From JAPPHA01 sp963662815 (GTDB taxonomy: Bacteria; Pseudomonadota; Alphaproteobacteria; Rhodobacterales; Rhodobacteraceae): a stretch of 64,000 bases of DNA. Shown in pieces: positions 8,107 to 17,745 of the stretch. Below the pieces are notes generated by a model. The model saw only the letters and a list, made by a program, of their open reading frames with translations. It was not told the origin of the DNA and ran no database searches. Each line of letters starts with the position of its first letter. Positions within the stretch are counted from its first letter, which is position 1. Both the position numbers and the translations under genes were made by a program. The stretch covers positions 271,092 through 335,091 of the forward strand of contig CAXXWA010000004.1 in assembly GCA_963662815.2 (NCBI GenBank), in the 5' to 3' direction.

Positions 8107-9456
8107 ATGCAGACGACCAGTGAAATCCTGAGACTGGACAATCACATGATCCAGTCATTTGCGGACCTGAACGTGCTCAGGCAGCAGGGTGCGCGGACGG
8201 TGATCGCGCGCGCCGAGGGCCCATATGTCTATGACAACGACGGCCAGCGAATGATCGACGGAATCGGCGGGCTCTGGTGCGTCAACATCGGGCACGGCCG
8301 CGAGGAGATGGTCGAGGCGGTCGCGCGGCAGTTGCGCACGCTCGACTTCTATTCGACATTCTACAACTTCACCCACCCGGCGGCGGCGGAGCTGGCGGCC
8401 AGGATCGCCGAACTTGCTCCGGGGCACTTGAACGCTGTCTATTTCGGCAACTCCGGATCGGTCGCGAATGATTCGGCTATCCGCATCCTGCACCACTACA
8501 ACATCCGGAAGGGGCGTCCGGACAAGAAACTCGTCCTTTCGCGCCGGGGCGCCTATCACGGCTCGACGCATCTTGCGATGGCCATGACGGAGCCGGTCTA
8601 TTCGGAAGGATGGCACGCCGCGCGCGACATGGTCCATCACTTGCGTTCGGTCCATTACTGGCGGGAAGGCGGCGGCATGAGCGAAGCCGAGTTCCTCGAC
8701 ATGCTGATCGATGACATGCGGGCCGAGATCGAACGCATCGGAGCCGAGAACATCTGTGCCTTCATCGCCGAACCGATCCAGGGTGCGGGAGGGGTGATCA
8801 CCGCGCCAGAGGGCTATCATGGGCGCGCCCTGGAGGTTTGCAGGGACTACGACGTCATGTATGTCGCCGACGAGGTGGTGACGGCATTCGGCCGGCTGGG
8901 TCACTTCTTCGCATCGGAAGACGTCTACGGCATGGTGCCGGACGTGATCACCACGGCGAAGGGCCTCACCTCCGGTTACCAGCCGCTTTCGGCCACCATT
9001 GTCTCGGACGACATCCACGAAGTCATCTCCGGACCCGACGGCATGTTCCTCCACGGCATGACCTATTCCGGCCATCCCGCCGCCGCCGCCGCGGGCCTCG
9101 CCAACATCGCGATAATGGAGCGGGAGCGGATTCCCGAACGTGTACGCGTGACGGGGGACCGTTTCGAAAGCCGGCTGCGCGGTCTCGTAGACATCGAAAT
9201 GGTGGGCGAAGTGCGCGGCAGCCGCTTCATGATGGGAATCGAATTCGTCAAGGACCGCGCCACCAGGGAAAGCCATCCGGCCGACGCGCAGGTCGGGATG
9301 AAGGTGGCGCAGGCCTGCCAGAAGCGCGGGTTGATCGCGCGGCCCCTCGGCAACGTGCTGATCCTGTCCCCGACGCTGATCATGGACGAACCCATGATCG
9401 ACGATATCGCGGGCATCCTTCGCGAGGCCATCAACGAAGTTGCGGCGGGTCTTTGA
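8107..9456 (+). CDS. Class III PLP-dependent aminotransferase (omega-amino acid:pyruvate type)
   Basis: A 449-residue class III aminotransferase. The PLP lysine is Lys285 in TTAKGLTSG, and the Asp that holds the pyridine nitrogen is Asp255 in VADEVVTAFGR. MTYSGHPAAAAAG follows as in the beta-alanine and taurine transaminase group. The phosphate-binding loop reads SGSVAND, with Val where most relatives have Glu. Such enzymes move an amino group from polyamines, omega-amino acids or similar amines to pyruvate or oxoglutarate. It precedes an M20 deacylase and a polyamine-family importer operon on the same strand, which would fit amine catabolism, although the gaps of 205 and 387 bases suggest separate transcripts. 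Confidence 0.88.
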   Translation: MQTTSEILRLDNHMIQSFADLNVLRQQGARTVIARAEGPYVYDNDGQRMIDGIGGLWCVNIGHGREEMVEAVARQLRTLDFYSTFYNFTHPAAAELAARIAELAPGHLNAVYFGNSGSVANDSAIRILHHYNIRKGRPDKKLVLSRRGAYHGSTHLAMAMTEPVYSEGWHAARDMVHHLRSVHYWREGGGMSEAEFLDMLIDDMRAEIERIGAENICAFIAEPIQGAGGVITAPEGYHGRALEVCRDYDVMYVADEVVTAFGRLGHFFASEDVYGMVPDVITTAKGLTSGYQPLSATIVSDDIHEVISGPDGMFLHGMTYSGHPAAAAAGLANIAIMERERIPERVRVTGDRFESRLRGLVDIEMVGEVRGSRFMMGIEFVKDRATRESHPADAQVGMKVAQACQKRGLIARPLGNVLILSPTLIMDEPMIDDIAGILREAINEVAAGL

Positions 9457-9661
9457 TCCGTCTGCGGCTGGCCCGGCAAGTGCGCATGTTTCGGTCGGCG
9501 ATACGTTCAAGCAGACGAGGTGCGGCTTACCGGTCCGGAGTTCGCGGGACGTTCCGAAGCCGGATCGCGCGGGGCGCGAAGCGCCGGTTCTTTGCGGCGA
9601 CTTCGGACGCCGGAGCGGCTGAATTGCGTGGTGCGCCGGGACATTGAGCCGGCCGAGCGCA

Positions 9662-10807
9662 ATGACGGAGACCCTTTCCGTGCTCGAACGGCTTGTGGGC
9701 TTCGACACGGTGAGTTCGAACTCCAACCTGGAGCTCGTCGATTTCGTCGAGACATACCTCGAGTCGCGCGGGTTCGATGTTGCGCGCTCGCCTGATCCCA
9801 CCGGCGAGAAGGCGGGTTTGTTCGCCCGCATCGGGCCGGACGGGGACGGGGTGATGCTGTCGGCGCACAGCGATGTGGTGCCGGTTGCGGGACAGCTGTG
9901 GAGCCGCGATCCCTTCCGTCTGTCGATCGAGGACGCGCGGGCATTCGGGCGCGGCACGACCGACATGAAGGGGTTCCTCGCATGCATGCTGGCATGCGCC
10001 GACCGGGCTTCCCGGGCGACTCTTCGCGAACCCCTGAAGCTCGCGATGTCCTACGACGAGGAGGTCGGCTGCATCGGCATAGCGCGGATGATCGACGTCC
10101 TTGACGCCGCCATCGGACGGCCGCGCGCCTGCATCGTCGGAGAGCCGACGGAAATGAAGGTGGCAGTCGGGCACAAGGGCAAGCTTGCCCTGCGGGCCAC
10201 CTGCCACGGACAGGCCGGGCATTCGGCCATGGCGCCGAATCATGTCAACGCGCTGTTCCTGGCGACGGATTTCGTCGGCCGGATCCGCGCGTTCCAGGAG
10301 GACTTCGCGCGGAACGGCGCGCGCGACGGAGCCTATGCGATTCCCGTGAGCACGCTGCACGTGGGCCGGTTGCAGGGCGGGCGGGCGCTGAACATCGTCC
10401 CCGACCGCGCCGAAGTCACGTTCGAACTGCGCCATCTGGTCCGGGATTCGCCGGAAGCCGTGCTGTCGCGCCTGCGGGATGCTGCGGACCAGGTCGCGAC
10501 GCCCTATCGCGCCGGATTTCCGGAAGCGCGCGTGGAGATCGACACGCTCTTCACCTATCCTGGCCTCGACGTTCCGGAGAGCGCCGAGGTGGTCGGACTC
10601 GTTCGTGCATGGGCAGGGAATCCGGCGATCACGAAGGTCTCCTTCGGCACCGAGGCGGGATACTTCGACGGGCTCGGGATTCCGACTGTCGTCTGCGGAC
10701 CCGGCTCGATGGACGGCCAGGGCCACAAGGCCGACGAGTTCGTCGAGTTGTCCCAGCTTGAGGCCTGCGATGCAATGATGGACCGCCTGCTGGCGGTGCT
10801 TTGCTGA
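9662..10807 (+). CDS. M20-family metallohydrolase, acetylornithine deacetylase-like
   Basis: A 381-residue M20 zinc peptidase/deacylase of the ArgE group. Metal and catalytic residues are in place: His69 and Asp71 in SAHSDVVPV, Asp101 in GRGTTDMKG, the Glu133-Glu134 pair in YDEEVGCIG, Glu161 in GEPT and His355 in GQGHKADEF. The ATG chosen follows a GC-rich leader; a TTG six codons upstream is possible. ArgE removes the acetyl group from N-acetylornithine, but paralogues near transporters usually act on other N-acyl amino acids. The position between an aminotransferase and a polyamine-type importer points to an acylated amine or amino acid. Confidence 0.87.
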   Translation: MTETLSVLERLVGFDTVSSNSNLELVDFVETYLESRGFDVARSPDPTGEKAGLFARIGPDGDGVMLSAHSDVVPVAGQLWSRDPFRLSIEDARAFGRGTTDMKGFLACMLACADRASRATLREPLKLAMSYDEEVGCIGIARMIDVLDAAIGRPRACIVGEPTEMKVAVGHKGKLALRATCHGQAGHSAMAPNHVNALFLATDFVGRIRAFQEDFARNGARDGAYAIPVSTLHVGRLQGGRALNIVPDRAEVTFELRHLVRDSPEAVLSRLRDAADQVATPYRAGFPEARVEIDTLFTYPGLDVPESAEVVGLVRAWAGNPAITKVSFGTEAGYFDGLGIPTVVCGPGSMDGQGHKADEFVELSQLEACDAMMDRLLAVLC

Positions 10808-11194
10808 TCCGGATCGCAGGCCAGCGGCTTTCAGCACCGTCATGCCGGCACGTGCAACCATTTGTGCTTTCGGCGGGACAGCCAATTCGGACCCCGCTGC
10901 AAACCGGGTTTGCGGGGCTCCTTCCATTCGCTCTTGAGGCTGAATGGTCAGGTTGAACGCACTCGCTGCGCGGCGCCTGCAGGTACATGGGCGATTCGCG
11001 GCAGACGGGCCTGAACCAAGGGCGTTCCGGATCATTCCGGGTGCGGCATTGTCTTCCGCAATCGCACTCACTAGATGTTCGAAACGGGACGTGAGGGTCG
11101 GACAGCGCGAAGGCCCGCTGCCTCTTGCGGTCATCAAGAATCCGATTCTGCCTCGCGAACCTCAATCATGCCCAACGGGAGTAGGAGAAAAGAC
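10808..11194. other. Intergenic region, no gene recognised
   Basis: About 390 bases with no convincing coding frame. It contains a strong bulged stem-loop (listed separately) and a second weak one with CCATTC/GAATGG arms around 10925-10948. Its 3' end carries AGGAG at 11183-11187, the ribosome site for the following binding-protein gene. A promoter for the six-gene importer operon is expected here but was not identified. Confidence 0.5.
10892..10917 (+). terminator. Candidate terminator-like stem-loop downstream of M20 gene
   Basis: Arms CCCCG and CGGGG enclose CAAAC/GTTTG with a three-base bulge and a three-base loop, giving about ten pairs. The following bases are pyrimidine-rich (CTCCTTCC) but not a true T run. 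It lies 85 bases after the deacylase stop and well ahead of the next operon, so ending the upstream transcript is the simplest role. Confidence 0.4.
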
Positions 11195-12214
11195 GTGCGG
11201 AAACATTCATTTCTGGCAATCGCCGCGGCATTGGCGGCAAGTCCTGCAATGTCAGAGGATCGTACGCTCACGATCTCGGTCTACGGCTTCAATCAGGACA
11301 AGTTCGAGGAGCTGCTCTACCAGCCGTTCGAGGAGATCTGCGGCTGCGACATCGTCGTCGAAACCGGAAACAGCGTCGAGCGGCTCGCGAAGATCGAGGC
11401 GCACGCGGCGGATCCGGTGATCGACATGGCGGTCATTTCGAGCCACGATGCGCTAGGGGCCGCCAGGAAGGGCCTGCTTCAGCCGATCGACGTGTCGAAG
11501 CTGTCGAACTACGACAAGCTTTACGACTTCGCGAAGGACCCGCTCGGCGACAACCTCGCCGTCGGATACACTTTCTACGCGACGTCGATCGTCTATCGTT
11601 CCGACAAGGTCGGCATCGAGAGCTGGAGCGATCTCCTGTCGGACGAACTCGCCGACTATGCGGCGTTTCCCGACATTACCACCACGCAGGCCCCGATTTC
11701 GCTCTACATGCTCGGAAAGGCGCTCGGCGACGACGGCCACTCGATGGCAACGCCCATTTCCGCCATTGGCGAGAAGGCCGGAAACTTCGTGACGTTCTAC
11801 ACGCGATCTTCCCAACTCGCGCAGTTGTTCCAGCAGGAAGAGGTCTACGCCGCCCCGGTCGGCAGGTTTGCGTGGAGCCGCTTCGCCGGCAGCGAGCTTC
11901 CCATAGCCTGGGCCGCACCCGGCGAGGGGCAGACCGGCGGCATCAACGTCATGATCATGACGAAGGACAACGGGAACGAGGACCTGGCCCACGAGTTCAT
12001 GGACTACTGGCTGTCCACGGAAATCCAGACGAAACTGGCCGAGGCGCTCGTCGACAGCCCGGCGAACAGCGAGGTCGTGGTTGCGGACGACGTCGCCGAA
12101 AACCTGAGTTACGGTGCCGATTTCGTCAGTACGATCAACATGCTGTCGCCGGCGGTCATCCTCGACAACCGGGACGGCTGGATTTCGAACTGGAACGAGA
12201 CGGTTATCCAGTAA
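11195..12214 (+). CDS. ABC importer periplasmic binding protein, spermidine/putrescine (PotD) family
   Basis: A 339-residue extracellular solute-binding protein. The GTG start has AGGAG seven bases upstream and gives a clean signal peptide ending about ASPAMSEDRT. An in-frame ATG 27 bases earlier lacks a ribosome site. The mature part (LTISVYGFNQDKFEELLYQP) and the ending IDNRDGWISNWNE-like motif fit the PotD/PotF group. Two permeases and an ATPase of the same class follow. Because the same operon goes on to a nucleoside hydrolase and an adenine deaminase, the ligand may not be a classic polyamine. Confidence 0.82.
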   Translation: MRKHSFLAIAAALAASPAMSEDRTLTISVYGFNQDKFEELLYQPFEEICGCDIVVETGNSVERLAKIEAHAADPVIDMAVISSHDALGAARKGLLQPIDVSKLSNYDKLYDFAKDPLGDNLAVGYTFYATSIVYRSDKVGIESWSDLLSDELADYAAFPDITTTQAPISLYMLGKALGDDGHSMATPISAIGEKAGNFVTFYTRSSQLAQLFQQEEVYAAPVGRFAWSRFAGSELPIAWAAPGEGQTGGINVMIMTKDNGNEDLAHEFMDYWLSTEIQTKLAEALVDSPANSEVVVADDVAENLSYGADFVSTINMLSPAVILDNRDGWISNWNETVIQ

Positions 12215-12223
12215 CAGGCAAAC

Positions 12224-12247
12224 CGGAGCGGCGCACAGGCGCCGCTT
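12224..12247 (+). other. Stem-loop after binding-protein gene
   Basis: Ten-pair hairpin (one G-T pair) with arms around AGCGGCGC and GCGCCGCT and loop ACAG, starting 10 bases after the binding-protein stop. No T run follows. In operons of this design such a structure protects the upstream mRNA and keeps binding protein in excess over permease. Similar hairpins follow other binding-protein genes in this window. Confidence 0.55.
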
Positions 12248-12265
12248 CGCTGATCGGCAGCCGAA

Positions 12266-13099
12266 ATGCGCACAAACCGGGCCGAAGCACTTGCGCTCGT
12301 GCTTCCCGCGGCTCTCTTCGCAACAGCGATTTTTCTCGTCCCGGTCGGCATCCTCCTGTCAGAAGCGTTCCGGAGCGGAGGTACCTGGTCGGTTGATGCC
12401 TATTTCGAATTCTTTTCCCAACCGCTGAACCAGACCGTCTTCTTCCGGACCCTCAAGCTCGGCGTCCTCGTGACAGCCGTCTCGGCAGTGATCGGGTACG
12501 TCGCGGCGTTCTGCATCGTCGGCCTCGAGCCCAGGAATCGGGGAAGGATTTTCGGGCTGGTCGTCCTCCCGCTCATGATTTCCCCGGTTGCGCGCACCTA
12601 CGCATGGATTGTGATCCTCGGCCGCACGGGAATCGTGAATCAGGCCATTCTCGGCCTCGGCATAAGCGATACGCCGGTTCGGATTCTGTTCACCGAGACG
12701 GCCGTCTTCATCGGCCTGCTCCAGCTGTTCATGCCGCTGATGATCATTTCTCTGGTGAGCGCAATGGAGAACCTACCGCGGGACGCCATATCCGCGGCAA
12801 GGGTTCTCGGCGCCAACTGGCTTCAGGTCTTCCTCAGGGTCATCCTGCCGCTGACCCGGGAGGGGCTGGTGATCGGGGGCACCCTGGTCTTCACGGGATC
12901 CCTGACGGCCTACATCACGCCGGCGATTCTCGGGGGCGCAAAGGTCCTGATGCTGGAAACCCTCCTTTACCAGCGCGTGACAGTCGCGAATGACTTCCTT
13001 TCGGCAAGCGTCATCGCCATGATCCTCATCGTCATGAGCTTTTCCGCAAATGTCCTGCTCAAGCGCGTCGCCACTTCCCGGCGGGGAGGCACCCCATGA
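12266..13099 (+). CDS. ABC importer permease, PotB-like
   Basis: A 277-residue inner-membrane permease with about six hydrophobic helices. The EAA loop is in the segment SAARVLGANWLQVFLRVILP, which couples to the ATPase. The start ATG is 51 bases after the binding-protein stop, with a stem-loop between. The C-terminus overlaps the next permease by 4 bases. It is the first of the heterodimeric permease pair of a polyamine-family importer. Confidence 0.87.
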   Translation: MRTNRAEALALVLPAALFATAIFLVPVGILLSEAFRSGGTWSVDAYFEFFSQPLNQTVFFRTLKLGVLVTAVSAVIGYVAAFCIVGLEPRNRGRIFGLVVLPLMISPVARTYAWIVILGRTGIVNQAILGLGISDTPVRILFTETAVFIGLLQLFMPLMIISLVSAMENLPRDAISAARVLGANWLQVFLRVILPLTREGLVIGGTLVFTGSLTAYITPAILGGAKVLMLETLLYQRVTVANDFLSASVIAMILIVMSFSANVLLKRVATSRRGGTP

Positions 13100-13875
13100 A
13101 CCGGACCTGGACCTCGCGCCTCGTCATCTTTCTCACCCTCGCGTTCCTCATCGGACCGTTTTTCGTCATCATCGCGGCCGCGCTCTCCGGCGGTAATTCC
13201 CTTGCGTTTCCGCCGCAGGGCTTTTCCCTTCGCTGGTTCATTGCCGTGTTCGAGGTCAAGAGCTTCAGGGCGAGCTTCGGCCTGTCGATGTTTCTGGCCG
13301 TTTTCGGAACGCTCGCGGCGCTGCTTCTCGGCGTCCCTGCGGCCTACGCGGTGACCCGTTACAGGATCCCGTTCGGCGAAGCCGTGCGCATGGCCGTCGC
13401 CGCACCAATAATCGTCCCCGGAATCATCGTCGGACTCGCGCTGCTGCGCTACCTGGTTGTTCCAATCGGAATGACGGTCACGGTCGCGCTGTTTCTGGCC
13501 CATACTGCGCTTGTCCTTCCCTATGCCGTCCGGGTCGTGGCAGCGAGCCTGGAGAACCTGCGCCCGGACATCGAGGAAGCCGCCGTTCTTCTCGGCTGCA
13601 CGCGCTTCGGTGCCTTCCGGCGCACTGTCCTGCCGAACATCCGCGGCGGCATCTTGGCCGCGTTCATCCTGGGGTTCGTAACAAGCTTCAATCAAGTTCC
13701 CGTGTCGCTGTTTCTTTCCGGTCCCGGAGTCCGGACGCTGCCCATCGACATGCTGGCGTACATCGAGATGACCTACGATCCGTCGGTTGCGGCCCTCTCG
13801 GCCCTGCTTGCTTTCCTGTCGATCGGAATCGTGTTTGCGGCCGAACGGTTTCTGGGGCTGTCGCGTTATGTCTGA
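13096..13875 (+). CDS. ABC importer permease, PotC-like
   Basis: A 259-residue permease, second half of the pair. Six hydrophobic segments are visible, and an EAA loop is present in EEAAVLLGCTRFGAFRRTVLP. PotC-type ending AERFLGLSRYV is typical. Its ATG overlaps the upstream stop as ATGA and its own stop overlaps the ATPase start, so translation is coupled through the operon. Confidence 0.87.
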   Translation: MNRTWTSRLVIFLTLAFLIGPFFVIIAAALSGGNSLAFPPQGFSLRWFIAVFEVKSFRASFGLSMFLAVFGTLAALLLGVPAAYAVTRYRIPFGEAVRMAVAAPIIVPGIIVGLALLRYLVVPIGMTVTVALFLAHTALVLPYAVRVVAASLENLRPDIEEAAVLLGCTRFGAFRRTVLPNIRGGILAAFILGFVTSFNQVPVSLFLSGPGVRTLPIDMLAYIEMTYDPSVAALSALLAFLSIGIVFAAERFLGLSRYV

Positions 13876-14893
13876 CGGGTACGTTTCGCTCGAGGCGCTT
13901 ACACTCGCCTACGGTCGGTCGGTGGCCGTCGACCGGCTCGACCTGTCGATCCGGCGGGGTGAATTGCTCGCACTCCTCGGACCGTCGGGATGCGGGAAGA
14001 CGACGACAATGCGCGCAGTCGCCGGGTTGCTGGAGCCCAGGTCGGGGCGCATACGAATCGACGGTGCGGATGTTACGCGGACACCTCCGAACCGGCGGAA
14101 TGTCGGCCTCGTCTTCCAGTCCTACGCGCTCTTCCCGCACCTGTCCGTGTTCGAAAACGCGGCATTCGGACTCCGCCTCCGAAGGGATTCGAAGTCCGGT
14201 GTCGAGTCCAGAACGCGCGCGATCCTCGCGACCGTCGGGCTTGAGAACCTTGCCGGACGGAATCCGTCCGAACTGTCGGGTGGACAGCAGCAGCGCCTCG
14301 CACTTGCCCGCTCGCTTGTCATGGAACCGAAGCTGCTTCTTCTCGACGAACCCCTCTCCAACCTCGATGCGCGCCTGAGGCTTGAAATGCGCACGGAACT
14401 GCAGCGCGTCCAGATCGAAACCGGCGTGACAATGGTCTTCGTGACGCACGATCAGTCAGAGGCCCTCGCCCTTGCCGACAGGATTGTCGTCATGCGGGAC
14501 GGAGCCGTGGTGCAGACAGGGACGCCGGAGGAGATCTACAACAGGCCCAGGACCGCATTCGTCGCCGACTTCGTGGGCTTCGACAACATCTTTTCGTGCA
14601 GGGAAGGGATGCTGGTCTCTGACTCGGGATCGGTGGACCGCACCGGGAATGTCCCGGACTCCGGTGCCCTCGCATGGCGGCCAGCGGATGTTGTCGTGGG
14701 GTCCGGTTCCCTGCGCGGGCGCGTCGTCGCATCGTCCTTCGCCGGCCAGCATCGGGAATACGTGCTGGAATCTCCGCTCGGAAGGATCAAGGCGCAGGTG
14801 CCGGCCGGCGAGCCGGCGCATCCAATCGGCGGGGAGGTAGCATTCGCGTTGCCGCCCGGGAAGGCCCACCCGTTGCCGGACGACGGCGGGTGA
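13868..14893 (+). CDS. ABC importer ATPase, PotA-like with TOBE domain
   Basis: A 341-residue ATPase. Walker A GPSGCGKTT is at residues 38-46, the Q-loop Gln at 84, the signature LSGGQQQR from 136, Walker B LLLLDE at 156-161 and the switch His at 194 in VTHDQSEAL. From about residue 240 a TOBE-type regulatory domain follows, as usual for spermidine and iron importers. It overlaps the PotC-like gene by 8 bases and the nucleoside hydrolase by 4, which ties the importer to purine enzymes in a single transcript. Confidence 0.9.
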   Translation: MSDGYVSLEALTLAYGRSVAVDRLDLSIRRGELLALLGPSGCGKTTTMRAVAGLLEPRSGRIRIDGADVTRTPPNRRNVGLVFQSYALFPHLSVFENAAFGLRLRRDSKSGVESRTRAILATVGLENLAGRNPSELSGGQQQRLALARSLVMEPKLLLLDEPLSNLDARLRLEMRTELQRVQIETGVTMVFVTHDQSEALALADRIVVMRDGAVVQTGTPEEIYNRPRTAFVADFVGFDNIFSCREGMLVSDSGSVDRTGNVPDSGALAWRPADVVVGSGSLRGRVVASSFAGQHREYVLESPLGRIKAQVPAGEPAHPIGGEVAFALPPGKAHPLPDDGG

Positions 14894-15810
14894 ACGTCTG
14901 GATCGACAGCGACGCCGGATTTGACGACCTCTGGGCCGTCCTCGTGGCGCGCGCGCTCGGACTGGAAATCGATGGCCTGTCGCTGGTCTTCGGCAACTCG
15001 TCCATTTCTCAAGTTGCAAGGAACGCGACCTCCGCATCGGAGGTTTTCGGTTGGGATTTTCCGATTTTCAAGGGCGCCGCCGCAGCCCTTCTCGGAACAG
15101 CGGAAACGGCAGAGCGCGTCCTCGGCGCGGGAGGCATGCGAAGCAGGGGCCTGCGGCTTCCCGGGACTACCGGCGAGGACGGCCGGGAACATGCGTTCGA
15201 GGCGATGGTCGCGTGGCTTCAGGCGGGCCGGCGGAGGCGGATACTGGCTCTCGGGCCGCTCACCAACCTGGCCGCACTTGCGATCGCGAGGCCCGATCTG
15301 GCCGACCGGATCGAGCGCATCGTCTGGATGGGCGGCGGAATCGGCGCCGGCAACCATACGCCCGCGGCGGAATTCAATGCCTGCGCCGACCCGGAAGCGC
15401 TCGCCGCGCTCCTCGCGCGGCGCCTGCCGATCACCCTGGTTGAGCTCGACGCCTGCCGCAGGGTGCGCTTCGACGCGTCGGACCTCCGGGCTCTCCTTCG
15501 CGTCCGCGGCCGGAACGCGGCCCTGCTCGGGGATCTGGCGGGCGGATATCTCGACATCGCCCTGGAGCGCGGGCGCGAATCGATGGCGATCTACGATCCG
15601 GTCGCGGTCGTTGCGCTGGCCCGGCCGGAGTACTTCAGCATCGACGATGCGCGCGTCGAGGTCGTGCTTTCCGGTTCCGAGCGCGGCCGGACGGTGGCGG
15701 ACTTCCGGGCTCCGGGCGCGGAATGCAATGCGAGCGTCGCGACCGATCCCCGGCCCGCGGCTGTGAAGCGGGCCTGCATGGAGGCGTTGCTGGAGGCGTG
15801 CGATAGATGA
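14890..15810 (+). CDS. Inosine/uridine-preferring nucleoside hydrolase
   Basis: A 306-residue nucleoside hydrolase. The N-terminal calcium-binding Asp cluster is DSDAGFDD at residues 6-13, close to the usual DTDPGxDD. Later motifs include LGPLTNLA, VWMGGG and YDPVAVVAL, which carry further calcium and ribose contacts. These enzymes split ribonucleosides into base and ribose. The GTG start overlaps the ATPase stop and the stop overlaps the adenine deaminase start. Together they could turn imported adenosine-like compounds into adenine and then hypoxanthine. Confidence 0.87.
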   Translation: MNVWIDSDAGFDDLWAVLVARALGLEIDGLSLVFGNSSISQVARNATSASEVFGWDFPIFKGAAAALLGTAETAERVLGAGGMRSRGLRLPGTTGEDGREHAFEAMVAWLQAGRRRRILALGPLTNLAALAIARPDLADRIERIVWMGGGIGAGNHTPAAEFNACADPEALAALLARRLPITLVELDACRRVRFDASDLRALLRVRGRNAALLGDLAGGYLDIALERGRESMAIYDPVAVVALARPEYFSIDDARVEVVLSGSERGRTVADFRAPGAECNASVATDPRPAAVKRACMEALLEACDR

Positions 15811-17570
15811 GTTCCGAGGAACCGAAGGACCTGGATGCAGGCGATTTCCGCGCACGAGCCGTTGACGCGGCACGGGGCGCAAGGCCGTTCGACCTTCTGC
15901 TGCGCGGCGGGCGCGTTGCCGACGTGATTACGGGACAGGTCCGGCCGGCGGACGTCGGGGTCGCGGGGCCCTTGATCGCGAGCGTTCATCCGCCCGGCGC
16001 GCGAAGCGACTCCCGCGCAACGATCGACGCTGCCGGCAAGGTCGTCGCGCCCGGCCTGATCGATGCCCACCTGCACATCGAGAGTTCCATGGTCACGCCG
16101 CGGACCTACTGCGAGGCCGTGCTGGCCCGAGGCGTGACGACCATCGTCTGGGATCCGCACGAATTCGGAAACGTCTGCGGGGTCGAGGGCGTGAGGTGGG
16201 CCGTCGAGCAGGCAGGCAGCGCACCGAACAGGGTTCTGGCGCTCGCGCCGTCCTGCGTGCCCTCGGCGCCGGGCCTCGAGACGTCAGGGGCCGACTTCGA
16301 CGCCGGCACGCTCAGGGACATGCTCGCCTGGCCCGGCATCCACGGCCTCGCGGAGGTCATGGACATGCGCGGCGTCATCACCCGCGACCCCCGCATGTCG
16401 GCAATCGTCAGGGAAGGCCTTGCCTCCGGCAAGCCGGTCTTCGGTCACGCGCGCGGCCTGTCGGGCCGGGACCTCAATGCCTACGCGGCGGCCGGGATCT
16501 CTTCGGATCACGAGATTACATCCGCGGAGGATCTCGGGAACAAGCTCGAAGCGGGGCTGTTCATCGAACTCCGGGGCTCGCACGACCATCTCCTGCCGGC
16601 CTTCGTCGAAGCCCTGGCGGAATATCCCCGGCTGCCCCAGACCCTGAGCCTCTGCACGGACGACGTCTTCCCCGACGACCTGTGGAGCGCCGGCGGCCTC
16701 GACGACGTCCTGCGGCGCGTCACGCGCTACGGCATGCCGGCCGTCGAGGCGCTTCGGGCCGCCACGCTGAATGCGGCGATGCGGCTCGGGCGCCATGATC
16801 TCGGCGCCGTGGCGCCGGGCCGGCGGGCCGACCTCGCGGTCTTTCCGGACCTGCGCGACTTCCGGGCCGAGGCGGTCATCCTCGACGGGGTCGAGATCGG
16901 CGCCCGGGACGGCCGGCCCGACCGGTCCTGCGACCGGCTGGCGCGGGGCCTCGGCCTGCGGTCCTTCGCCCCCGAGGACTTTCTCGTCCGGGCCGGCCCG
17001 GGTCCCGTCCGCGTCGCCACCATCGACGAGCCCCGCTTCACCCGGTGGGGAGAGGCCGCGGCCTCGGTGGCGGACGGCCGCGTGCGGCCTCCGGAAGGGT
17101 CGATCAGCATGGCGGTCGTCAATCGCCGCGGCGCGGGGAGTGCGCCGAGGATCGCGTTCCTGCGCGGCTGGGGCGCGTGGCGGGGCGCCTTCTGCACCAC
17201 GGTTTCGCATGACTCCCACAATCTGACGGTCTTCGGGTCCGACGCGGCCGACATGGCGGTTGCCGCCAACGCCGTGCGCGCGGCGGGCGGCGGCCTGGCG
17301 GCCGTTGCGGACGGCCGGGTCAGGGCGATGCTGCCGCTGCCCGTCGCGGGCCTGGTTTCCGGGCGGCCGCTGCCGGAGGTGGCCGCCGCGTTCGCGGCCG
17401 TCAGGGAAGCCATGGACGGGATCGCGACCTGGAAGCCGCCCCACCGCGTGTTCAAGGCCTGTTTCGGGGCGTCGCTCGCCTGCAATCCCGGGCCCCGCCT
17501 GACGGATCTGGGCATCGTCGATGCGGCGACCGGCAATGTCCTGCCGTCGCCGGTTCTCGGCGCCGCGTGA
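15807..17570 (+). CDS. ade: Adenine deaminase (amidohydrolase family)
   Basis: A 587-residue metallo-amidohydrolase of the Ade type. PGLIDAHLHIESSM puts metal ligands at His88 and His90 with Glu92, DPHEFGNV follows at 117-123, then GHARGL, SSDHEI and CTDDVFP motifs. These are specific for adenine deaminases, which convert adenine to hypoxanthine and ammonia. Length agrees with the family (about 580). It ends the six-gene importer operon, and after it the DNA is empty or decayed. Activity on related aminopurines cannot be excluded. Confidence 0.9.
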   Translation: MSSEEPKDLDAGDFRARAVDAARGARPFDLLLRGGRVADVITGQVRPADVGVAGPLIASVHPPGARSDSRATIDAAGKVVAPGLIDAHLHIESSMVTPRTYCEAVLARGVTTIVWDPHEFGNVCGVEGVRWAVEQAGSAPNRVLALAPSCVPSAPGLETSGADFDAGTLRDMLAWPGIHGLAEVMDMRGVITRDPRMSAIVREGLASGKPVFGHARGLSGRDLNAYAAAGISSDHEITSAEDLGNKLEAGLFIELRGSHDHLLPAFVEALAEYPRLPQTLSLCTDDVFPDDLWSAGGLDDVLRRVTRYGMPAVEALRAATLNAAMRLGRHDLGAVAPGRRADLAVFPDLRDFRAEAVILDGVEIGARDGRPDRSCDRLARGLGLRSFAPEDFLVRAGPGPVRVATIDEPRFTRWGEAAASVADGRVRPPEGSISMAVVNRRGAGSAPRIAFLRGWGAWRGAFCTTVSHDSHNLTVFGSDAADMAVAANAVRAAGGGLAAVADGRVRAMLPLPVAGLVSGRPLPEVAAAFAAVREAMDGIATWKPPHRVFKACFGASLACNPGPRLTDLGIVDAATGNVLPSPVLGAA

Positions 17571-17745
17571 GGCGGCGCATCAAGGAGCAAAGTCACTTCA
17601 TCGAAACCAAAACCAACGCCGTGAATCAGGCGCTTGCCCGTAGTCCTCGCACTGTTGAAGTATCGCAGGAACCTGTAGGAGATGGGCCCGTCTTCGTTCG
17701 CAGCGCCCGGGATTCTTTATCCTCGCAATTCTGGCATATCATGCC

